From assembly GCA_019418525.1 (NCBI GenBank), contig DYBS01000164.1, positions 1 to 5,339 of the forward strand: DNA of 5,339 nucleotides, read 5' to 3'. Each line of letters opens with the position of its first letter. The first letter of the stretch is position 1. The notes beneath the pieces were generated by a model. That model ran no database searches. It saw only the letters and a list, made by a program, of their open reading frames with translations, and had not been told where the DNA came from. The stretch is from Clostridiales bacterium (lineage in GTDB: Bacteria > Bacillota > Clostridia > Oscillospirales > Oscillospiraceae). Shown here one piece after another: positions 1 through 4,565 of this stretch. A program made the translations under genes and the position numbers.

Positions 1-772
1 CATCAATGCCCGCCCCAGCGATGTGCCCGGCGTTGAGGGCGTCGGCCAGGGCCTGGCTGTCCACCACGCCGCCCCGGGCGGTGTTAATCAGGAGGGCGGT
101 AGGCTTCATTTTGGCGATGCGAGCCGCGTCAATAAGATGATGGGTCTCGGCGGTGGCGGGGACATGGAGGGAGACGATGTCGCTCTGCTCCAGCAGGGTG
201 TCCAGGTCCACCTGCTCCACCCCGGGCAGGTGCTTCTCCGAGCGGTTGTAGCCCAACACCTTGCACCCGAAGGCGTTTGCAAGAGCGGCCACCCGGCTGC
301 CGATGGCCCCCAGGCCCACCACGCCGAAGGTCTTGCCCTCCAGCTCGAAGCCGACGAGCCCGTTTTTGGTGCCGGAGCGGCGGACGGCCTCATCGCACTG
401 GGGGATGTTCCGGGCCAGGGACAGCACCAGGCCGAACACCAGGTCGGCCACGGCCACGGTGGAGTACCCGGCGCAGTTGGACACCGTGATGCCCCGCTCC
501 CGGCAGCAGTCCAGGTCCACGTGGTCCACGCCGGTAAAGGCCACATCGATGTACTTCAGGTTGGGGCAGTGCTCCAGCACCTCCCGCCGGTAGGGAAAGT
601 TGGAAAGAACCACCGCGTCGGCCTCCCGGGAGCGGCGGATGAGCTCCTCCGGGTCCTCGCTGCGGGTATCCCAGGCGGTGACTTCCATCCGTCCAGCCAC
701 CGCCTCTTCCACCAGGGCCAGCAATTTGTCCTGGGGGATGCCCAGGGGTTCCAGAATGACCAGCTTTTTCAC
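1..772 (-). CDS. D-2-hydroxyacid dehydrogenase family protein (3' end beyond window)
   Basis: This gene encodes an NAD(P)-dependent D-2-hydroxyacid dehydrogenase, which interconverts a 2-keto acid and the D-2-hydroxy acid in the cytoplasm. The frame is open for 257 codons from a GTG start and runs off the left edge. About 60-75 residues are missing against a usual length near 320. Visible landmarks are the substrate-side segment TGVDHVDLD (about 80-88), the NCAGYSTVAVAD helix start (99-110), the Rossmann loop GLGAIG (153-158), and INTARGG (229-235) carrying the family's catalytic Arg (R233). The catalytic Glu and His would lie in the missing part. After the second Rossmann strand the sequence is YNRS (175-178), not the Asp-containing form typical of NAD users, so NADP(H) preference is possible (inference). 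The GTG is chosen because AGGGAG sits 8 nt upstream and the protein aligns from MKKLVILEP. Glycerate/hydroxypyruvate, lactate or phosphoglycerate-type substrates cannot be told apart here. The gene lies 37 nt after the small ORF, so co-transcription is likely. Confidence 0.93.
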   Translation of the reverse strand, partial: MKKLVILEPLGIPQDKLLALVEEAVAGRMEVTAWDTRSEDPEELIRRSREADAVVLSNFPYRREVLEHCPNLKYIDVAFTGVDHVDLDCCRERGITVSNCAGYSTVAVADLVFGLVLSLARNIPQCDEAVRRSGTKNGLVGFELEGKTFGVVGLGAIGSRVAALANAFGCKVLGYNRSEKHLPGVEQVDLDTLLEQSDIVSLHVPATAETHHLIDAARIAKMKPTALLINTARGGVVDSQALADALNAGHIAGAGID

Positions 773-780
773 GATACGCG

Positions 781-790
781 CTCCCTTTCT
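781..790 (-). promoter_or_regulatory. Ribosome binding site of the dehydrogenase gene (supports GTG start)
   Basis: On the minus strand AGAAAGGGAG ends 8 nt before the GTG at 772-770. There is no in-frame ATG nearby with a comparable site, so this decides the start codon. The following bases make GGAGCG, the same hexamer at the same distance as in two other genes of the window. Confidence 0.7.
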
Positions 791-809
791 GTGGCGCACC
801 GGGGGTGCC

Positions 810-929
810 TCAGGCCGCATGGGAGAGTTCGGCCAGCGCCTCGCTCTCGCTGTCGGCGGAAAAACAGAACCGCCCGGCATTGTCATATACTTCAATATGT
901 CCGTGGACCCATCTCAGTTCGTAGTTCAT
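810..929 (-). CDS. Small 39-residue hypothetical protein
   Basis: A 39-codon ORF begins MNYELRWVHGHIEVYD and ends LAELSHAA. I do not recognise a named family with certainty. It is supported as real by a good Shine-Dalgarno (AGAAGGGAG) 8 nt before the ATG, by balanced soluble-protein composition (alternating polar and aromatic residues, acidic C-terminal stretch ADSESEALAEL), and by a snug fit between the amidase and the dehydrogenase with 37 nt to the latter. The pattern of short beta-prone segments (YELRWV, HIEVYD, RFCFSA) followed by a predicted C-terminal helix suggests a tiny beta-hairpin plus helix fold. It has no signal peptide, no TM segment and no metal motif (one Cys only). The frame stays open upstream as far as 1088, inside the amidase gene, but that extension lacks a ribosome site and is rejected. 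Its role is unknown. Co-transcription with the dehydrogenase is inferred from spacing. Confidence 0.66.
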   Translation of the reverse strand: MNYELRWVHGHIEVYDNAGRFCFSADSESEALAELSHAA

Positions 930-937
930 AAAAGGCG

Positions 938-946
938 CTCCCTTCT
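938..946 (-). promoter_or_regulatory. Ribosome binding site of the small ORF
   Basis: The minus strand reads AGAAGGGAG, followed by 8 nt (CGCCTTTT) and ATG. This strong site picks the internal ATG at 929 over the longer open frame and is the main evidence that the 39-residue protein is translated. Confidence 0.7.
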
Positions 947-977
947 CCGGTTGTTGGGTCCAGTGTACACCGGGAGA

Positions 978-995
978 AGTCCCATAAGTGGGACT
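978..995 (-). repeat. Perfect 7-bp inverted repeat in the amidase/small-ORF gap
   Basis: AGTCCCA and TGGGACT flank a 4-nt loop (TAAG on the plus strand). It lies 11 nt past the amidase stop and about 48 nt before the small ORF. Read on the minus strand it is followed by TCTCCCGG rather than a U-run, so it is a poor intrinsic terminator. It could be a weak or processed 3' end of the amidase mRNA, or an operator for the next unit. Only the symmetry is seen directly. Confidence 0.5.
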
Positions 996-1006
996 GGAGC
1001 GTTCGG

Positions 1007-1672
1007 TCAGTCGGGCACGGGGGTGTTGCTCAGGTCGGTGAGGAACTGCTCCCAGGCGTCCGGGTGGCGGACATAGTAGAGGGGGCACTCCTTGCCGGTG
1101 ACGTCATAGTGGCGGATGACCTGGCTGTTGTCCAGGTGGTACTCCTCCTGGAGCCAGCGCACCAGGCGGAGAAGGGACTGATAGGTGGCGTCGTTGAACT
1201 TGCCCTCCTCGTCGGGGTGGCAGCACTCGATGGAGATGGTATCCACATTGCGCTGGCTGCTGCAATAGGCGATCTCATTCAGGGGGACGCACTGGATGAT
1301 CTCCCCGTCCAGGCCGATGACGAAGTGGCTGCTGGCATAAGTCTCCCCGCTCTGGGCCAGACCGGCGAAGTAGCTGCGGTTCTGCTCGGCGGTGGTGCCG
1401 GGATTGCCCACGTAGTGGACGACGATGCCGTTGACCTCCTCCAGGGGAGTGCCGGGGCGGGAGTAGGGGTTCACGTCCAACAGCTCCTGCTGCACCCAGT
1501 CGGGCACATCGGAGGGGGTGCTGGGTGTGAGGGCCAGCTGAAGGCCTTTGACCCCCAGCAAAAGAACCACCACCACCGCCAGGATGATGGGAAGGCGGAA
1601 GGGGTGATGGGCAGGGGCAGAGCGGGCGGGTTTGGCTACCCGCTTGCCGCCCCGGGGTGAAGTCTGTGTCAT
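1007..1672 (-). CDS. Membrane-anchored N-acetylmuramoyl-L-alanine amidase (Amidase_2/PGRP fold)
   Basis: The 221-residue protein is a zinc amidase that cleaves the bond between N-acetylmuramic acid and L-alanine of peptidoglycan. A basic N-terminus (about 8-26, including GGKRVAKPAR) precedes one hydrophobic segment (about 28-47, PIILAVVVVLLLGVKG), giving a type II anchor with the enzyme outside. The catalytic domain spans about 80-213. Expected zinc ligands by family comparison are H86 (IVVHY), H188 (IRHYD) and C196 (TGKECP). The 8-residue H-to-C spacing and K194 two residues before the Cys match the T7 lysozyme/PGRP arrangement, and E149 (ISIEC) is a likely catalytic helper. SSHFVIGLDGEI (114-125) is the usual core strand. 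There is no separate wall-binding domain. The ATG is fixed by AGGAGG 7 nt upstream; the open frame continuing upstream would cross a terminator and overlap htrA. The gene has its own promoter, so it forms or begins a transcription unit. Turnover, recycling and sporulation roles are all possible. Confidence 0.93.
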   Translation of the reverse strand: MTQTSPRGGKRVAKPARSAPAHHPFRLPIILAVVVVLLLGVKGLQLALTPSTPSDVPDWVQQELLDVNPYSRPGTPLEEVNGIVVHYVGNPGTTAEQNRSYFAGLAQSGETYASSHFVIGLDGEIIQCVPLNEIAYCSSQRNVDTISIECCHPDEEGKFNDATYQSLLRLVRWLQEEYHLDNSQVIRHYDVTGKECPLYYVRHPDAWEQFLTDLSNTPVPD

Positions 1673-1685
1673 AGGAGTACCTCCT
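1673..1685 (-). promoter_or_regulatory. Amidase ribosome binding site within a self-complementary stretch
   Basis: The minus strand reads AGGAGGTACTCCT and then directly ATG. AGGAGG is a near-perfect Shine-Dalgarno. AGGAG (1685-1681) can pair with CTCCT (1677-1673) across a 3-nt loop, placing the ribosome site in a 5-bp hairpin that touches the start codon. Pairing is seen in the sequence; any effect on translation is inference. Confidence 0.65.
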
Positions 1686-1718
1686 GGGGCCGGGAAAGAG
1701 GCCGGTATTGATTGTATC

Positions 1719-1727
1719 ATTATAACA
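1719..1727 (-). promoter_or_regulatory. Extended -10 promoter for the amidase
   Basis: On the minus strand TGTTATAAT contains a consensus TATAAT (1724-1719) with the TGn extension. The hexamer 17 nt upstream (GGGACG) is a weak -35, acceptable for an extended -10 promoter. Transcription would start near 1712, giving a leader of about 40 nt. The site lies in an AT-rich island between the htrA terminator and the amidase ribosome site, as expected for a housekeeping sigma-A promoter. A second -10-like TACAAT lies at 1716-1711. Confidence 0.68.
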
Positions 1728-1765
1728 AATATTTCTGACGCCGTCCCCCTTTTTTCGCGGAGGAC

Positions 1766-1806
1766 AAAAAAATCCCTGGAGGGGCGGGAATCCGCCCCTC
1801 CAGGGA
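1766..1806 (-). terminator. Strong intrinsic terminator of htrA
   Basis: A 15-bp perfect stem (1773-1787 with 1792-1806, mostly G/C) closes a 4-nt loop and is followed on the minus strand by seven U residues (1772-1766). It starts 14 nt after the htrA stop codon. This is a textbook rho-independent terminator for minus-strand transcription. It separates htrA from the amidase, which has its own promoter just beyond. Confidence 0.93.
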
Positions 1807-1820
1807 AACATGCAATGGGA

Positions 1821-3203
1821 TCAATAGCCGAAGCCGAAGGGCCAGTTAAAGTAGGAACCACCGCTGCTGTTGCCGTTCTGCTGGTCCTGCACGGCCTGCT
1901 GGCGCTGCTGGTTGAGCTCATCCTGCAGATCGCTCAGGGCGTCCTGGCGATCCTGGTTGTCCTCATCCAGAGTGAGGGTCAGATCCTGCTTAGAGCCATC
2001 CCGGTAGATGGTGAAGGTGACGCTGTCACCGGCCTTCTTATCCTGCACGGCGGACTTCAGATCGTCGGAGGAGGTGACCTCAGTGCCGTCCACGGCGCAG
2101 ATGATGTCGCCCTGCTTCAGGCCGGCCTTGTCGGCACAGGAACCGTCCAGAACGGCCTCCACATAGGCGCCGGCGGGCACACCGTACTGGGTGGCGGCGG
2201 AGGACACGTCGGTCATCAGGATGCCCACGTTGGGCTTGCCGGTAACATAGCCGTGCTCGATGATGTCGGTGATCATGTCCTTCACGTCATTGATGGGGAT
2301 GGCGAAGCCCAGGCCCTCGATGCTGGCCTCGGAGGAGGAACCGCTGCTGGAGAGCTTGGCGGAGGTGATGCCCACCACCTCGCCGTAGGCATTGAACAGG
2401 GGGCCGCCGGAGTTGCCGGAGTTGATGGCGGTGTTGGTCTGCAGCATGTTCATGGTTTCGCCCTCACTGGTGGTAACAGTGCGGTCCTTGGCGGAGATGA
2501 GGCCGTCGGTAAGGGACCAGGTCAGCTCGCCCAGGGGGTTGCCGATGGTGTAGACCGCCTCGCCCACCACCAGGGAGTCGGAGTCGCCCAGGGTGACGGC
2601 GTGGAGGCCGGTGGCCTCGATCTTCAGCACGGCGATGTCGTTCTCAGCCTCGCCGCCCACCAGCTTGGCGTCATAGCTGGTGCCGTCCACAAAGGCCACC
2701 TTGATGGAGGTAGCGCCCTTGATGACGTGGTAGTTGGTCACAATGTAGCCGTCGGAGGAGATGACGAAGCCGGAGCCGGCGGCGGCGCCCTGAACGGGGA
2801 AGCCGTAGGTGTTGGTGTCCACCAGCTCAGTGGTGATGCCCACGCAGGCGTCCACATAGTTGGCATAGATCTGGGAGGCGGTCATGGCCTCGCCGGACTT
2901 GACGCTGGTGGTGTCCACGTCCACCGGCTCGTGGGTGCCCTCGTAGATGGTGGTCTCACCGGCCACGTTGTGGGTCAGGTACCACATGCCGCCGCCGCCG
3001 GCCAGGCCGCCCAGCAGGGCGCAGCACAGAGCCAGGGCCACGATCTTCACCGCGCCGCGGTTCTTCTTGGGGGGCTGGGGCGCGCCGCCCTGGGGGGCGT
3101 CAAAGGGGTCGGTGTGCACATGGAAGTCATTGCTCTCTATGGGATTGCCGGAGAGGTTGTTTGGATCCTCGCTCCGGTTGGGATCATAATTGCCGTAATA
3201 CAT
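1821..3203 (-). CDS. htrA: Membrane-anchored HtrA/DegP-type serine protease with one PDZ domain
   Basis: This 460-residue trypsin-like HtrA protease degrades misfolded or damaged proteins on the outer face of the cytoplasmic membrane. In order: a cytosolic N-terminus rich in Asn, Pro and Tyr (1-50); a TM anchor (about 51-79, with a Gly run LGGLAGGGG); a linker; the protease domain (about 108-318); a PDZ domain (about 322-412, with GVPAGAYVEAV and AGLKQGDII); and a charged, Gln-rich, coiled-coil-like tail (413-445) ending in the aromatic stretch FNWPFGFGY. The triad is H159 (TNYHV), D189 (ENDIAVLKI) and S265 (GNSGGP), all intact. Length fits single-PDZ Gram-positive HtrAs, which run about 400-460. 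The ATG at 3203 has AAGGAG 8 nt upstream; the frame stays open to 3338 but has no ribosome site there and would overlap the upstream gene. There is no lipobox despite two Cys (60-61) in the TM segment. It appears monocistronic, ended by a strong terminator. HtrA genes are often envelope-stress induced, but I see no clear operator. Confidence 0.97.
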   Translation of the reverse strand: MYYGNYDPNRSEDPNNLSGNPIESNDFHVHTDPFDAPQGGAPQPPKKNRGAVKIVALALCCALLGGLAGGGGMWYLTHNVAGETTIYEGTHEPVDVDTTSVKSGEAMTASQIYANYVDACVGITTELVDTNTYGFPVQGAAAGSGFVISSDGYIVTNYHVIKGATSIKVAFVDGTSYDAKLVGGEAENDIAVLKIEATGLHAVTLGDSDSLVVGEAVYTIGNPLGELTWSLTDGLISAKDRTVTTSEGETMNMLQTNTAINSGNSGGPLFNAYGEVVGITSAKLSSSGSSSEASIEGLGFAIPINDVKDMITDIIEHGYVTGKPNVGILMTDVSSAATQYGVPAGAYVEAVLDGSCADKAGLKQGDIICAVDGTEVTSSDDLKSAVQDKKAGDSVTFTIYRDGSKQDLTLTLDEDNQDRQDALSDLQDELNQQRQQAVQDQQNGNSSGGSYFNWPFGFGY

Positions 3204-3211
3204 AAAAGTCG

Positions 3212-3217
3212 CTCCTT
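3212..3217 (-). promoter_or_regulatory. Ribosome binding site of htrA
   Basis: AAGGAG on the minus strand precedes the ATG by 8 nt (CGACTTTT). It is preceded by an A-run and decides the start at 3203 against the longer open frame. The leader closely resembles that of the small ORF at 930-948. Confidence 0.75.
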
Positions 3218-3260
3218 TTTCTCTGGTGTTCCTCTTGATGTGCCTTAAGGATAACCGGAA

Positions 3261-3266
3261 ATTATG
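3261..3266 (-). promoter_or_regulatory. Candidate -10 element for htrA
   Basis: CATAAT on the minus strand matches TATAAT at five of six bases and lies in the AT-rich gap before htrA, predicting a start near 3254 and a leader of about 50 nt. No good -35 is visible 16-18 nt upstream. It overlaps the 3' flank of the preceding gene's hairpin. An 8-bp palindrome CCTTAAGG (3243-3250) sits just downstream. Confidence 0.35.
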
Positions 3267-3269
3267 TCT

Positions 3270-3296
3270 AAAACGTGAAGAAACTTTACACGTTTT
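3270..3296 (-). terminator. Possible intrinsic terminator overlapping the ytvI stop
   Basis: AAAACGTG (3270-3277) and CACGTTTT (3289-3296) form an 8-bp inverted repeat around an 11-nt loop, which can add a small AAG/CTT inner stem. On the minus strand the 3' arm ends in TTTT followed by AGACATAATTT, giving an A-tract/U-tract shape. It includes the last codons and TAA of the YtvI-like gene. The G/C core is only 4 bp, so it would be a modest terminator. Confidence 0.45.
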
Positions 3297-4476
3297 TTGA
3301 ATTTGTTTCGTCGCTCGGACGATTGTGGAAAAAGGCACTGAGATCCCCCGCGGCCAGGCGAAGGTCGGCCAGGGTGTTGTGGAACACGCCTAGGCGCGCC
3401 ACATTGATGACCACCAAAAAGACCACCGGGCCCAGCACCATGCCCAGTACGCCCCCCAGACGCATGCCCACATAGATGCTGATGAGGGACAGGATGGGAG
3501 AGAGGCCGGTCTGGTCGCCCACCACCTTGGGCTCCCCCACCCGGCGGAAGAGGGCCACCAGGCCCCAGATGACCATGAGCTCCACGGCATGGCGCAGGTC
3601 CCGGGTCACCAGATCCACCACCGCCCAGGGCACCAGCACGGTGCCCGAGCCCAGGATGGGGATAAAGTCCAGCACCGCCAGCAGAAAGGCCAGCAGCAGG
3701 GCGTAGGGCTGCCCGATGAGGAGGAACCCGGCCAGGAGGATGAAGAATACCCCCACGGACAGGATGAACTCGGCCTTCACATACCCGCCGAAGGCGCTCA
3801 CCGCGGCGGCGCGGACCTCGGAGAGGAGGCGGCGGACTGAGCCGGGCAGGTGGCAGGTGGCCTGATAGCGCAGGCGGGGGTAGTCGGCGGTGATAAAGTA
3901 GGACCCCATCAGGAACACCACCGCAGCCACGGCGAAGGAGGGCACCGACGAGGCCACGTCCGCGGCGTGCCCGGCCACGGAGCGCACCAGGGAGGGCATG
4001 GTGTCGGAGATCCACTCCAGGAGCTGATTGCCCAGGTCGGTGAGGGCCGCTTCGGCGGCCTGGCCCAGCTGGGAGGGCAGCAGGGTGAAAAGTCCCTGGA
4101 AGAAGGTGTTCACCGCGTCCAGCGTGGCGCTGAGTTCTTGCTCCAAAGAGGTCCAGTCGGCGGCCAGAGAGGCGGTCTCCTGGGCGATGTTCCATACAAA
4201 GACCGTGATGATCCCTCCTACCACCGCCAGGATGAGCAGGATGAGCAGGATGGAGAGGAGCTTTCGGGACAGGCCCAGCCGCTTATGCAGGGCGCGGACC
4301 AGAGGGTTGAGCAGCCAGGCCACGCACAGGGCCAGCACAAAGGGCATGAGCAGGGACAAAAGGGGCAGTCCCACCCGGGTCAGCAGCAGCCAGGCCAGCG
4401 CCACCAGTCCCAGGCGCACGCCCAAGCGTATCCAAAGTCTGCCCCGCTCCCGCCAGGACAATTCCGGAAATTCCAT
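3286..4476 (-). CDS. ytvI: AI-2E/YtvI family polytopic membrane protein (probable sporulation protein YtvI)
   Basis: The 396-residue integral membrane protein belongs to the AI-2E (UPF0118/PerM) family. Hydrophobic segments lie near 20-33, 36-56, 72-96, 182-197, 236-255, 257-285, 297-311 and 325-360. The large soluble loop (about 98-180), amphipathic and rich in acidic residues, sits between the third and fourth, as usual in the family. Recognisable motifs are MGSYFITADYPRLR (190-203), DFIPILGSG (270-278), GEPKVVGD (314-321) and the Gly-rich GMRLGGVLGMVLGP (337-350). The family name comes from autoinducer-2 export, but other members exchange ions; the substrate here is unknown. Assignment to the YtvI branch rests on the ITADYPR motif, the length and the adjacent spoIIP. 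In Bacillus ytvI is a sigma-E gene needed for normal sporulation. The ATG is set by AAGGAGG 7 nt upstream. It follows spoIIP by 89 nt with no clear terminator between, so it may be read both from spoIIP and from its own promoter. Confidence 0.88.
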   Translation of the reverse strand: MEFPELSWRERGRLWIRLGVRLGLVALAWLLLTRVGLPLLSLLMPFVLALCVAWLLNPLVRALHKRLGLSRKLLSILLILLILAVVGGIITVFVWNIAQETASLAADWTSLEQELSATLDAVNTFFQGLFTLLPSQLGQAAEAALTDLGNQLLEWISDTMPSLVRSVAGHAADVASSVPSFAVAAVVFLMGSYFITADYPRLRYQATCHLPGSVRRLLSEVRAAAVSAFGGYVKAEFILSVGVFFILLAGFLLIGQPYALLLAFLLAVLDFIPILGSGTVLVPWAVVDLVTRDLRHAVELMVIWGLVALFRRVGEPKVVGDQTGLSPILSLISIYVGMRLGGVLGMVLGPVVFLVVINVARLGVFHNTLADLRLAAGDLSAFFHNRPSDETNSKNV

Positions 4477-4490
4477 GGAGGTTCCTCCTT
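4477..4490 (-). promoter_or_regulatory. ytvI ribosome binding site within a self-complementary stretch
   Basis: The minus strand reads AAGGAGGAACCTCC and then directly ATG. AAGGAGG is a full-strength Shine-Dalgarno 7 nt from the start. GGAGG (4488-4484) is complementary to CCTCC (4481-4477) with only AA between, so a hairpin would need to open at least one pair for a feasible loop. The layout copies that of the amidase gene. Confidence 0.65.
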
Positions 4491-4518
4491 ATCTCGGGTA
4501 ACAGTTCGCGGTGAGGAC

Positions 4519-4527
4519 AGTATAGCA
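4519..4527 (-). promoter_or_regulatory. Candidate promoter for ytvI (extended -10, or sigma-E-like)
   Basis: The minus strand TGCTATACT is an extended -10 with TATACT (4524-4519), five of six matches. Upstream there is only a weak -35 (CTGAAT, 18 nt spacing). The same bases read as TATACTGT with GAAT about 18 nt upstream also partly fit the sporulation sigma-E pattern (GAATATT, then CATACAnT), which would suit a ytvI gene. I cannot choose between these from sequence alone. The start would be near 4512, leaving a leader of about 36 nt. Confidence 0.45.
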
Positions 4528-4565
4528 CGGGGCAGTGGCGCAATTCAGAACAATTTATGAATTTT

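Noticed and set aside
23..931. A 302-codon plus-strand open frame opposite the dehydrogenase and small ORF
   Set aside because: Its composition is low complexity (Gly, His, Gln, Val) and it spans two minus-strand genes with good ribosome sites. No family is recognisable.
1007..1921. Longer amidase starting at 1921
   Set aside because: It would overlap htrA, run through the htrA terminator and the amidase promoter, and begin without a ribosome site. The ATG at 1672 with AGGAGG is clearly better.
3003..3053. Lipoprotein signal in HtrA around the Cys pair at residues 60-61
   Set aside because: The residue before the first Cys is Leu, not Gly/Ala/Ser, and the segment is too far from the N-terminus. 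It is a simple TM anchor.
1632..3248. A 538-codon plus-strand open frame antisense to htrA
   Set aside because: It is rich in Gly, Val, His and Leu in monotonous runs, has no domain, and lies exactly opposite a fully recognisable HtrA. It is a by-product of GC-biased codons.
3243..3250. CCTTAAGG palindrome before htrA as a stress-regulator operator
   Set aside because: It matches no operator I know (not CIRCE, CtsR or a WalR-type direct repeat), and an 8-bp palindrome alone is too common to call.
1821..3338. Longer HtrA starting at 3338
   Set aside because: The extra 45 residues are basic and unrelated to HtrA, overlap the end of ytvI and lack a ribosome site.
3850..4560. A 236-codon plus-strand open frame opposite ytvI
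   Set aside because: It is dominated by Gln, Gly and His, the usual antisense image of a Leu-rich membrane protein gene.
4542..4563. AATTCA/TGAATT inverted repeat as a spoIIP terminator
   Set aside because: The stem is only six A/T-rich pairs and the T-run lies on the wrong side for minus-strand transcription. It is probably chance in an AT-rich gap.
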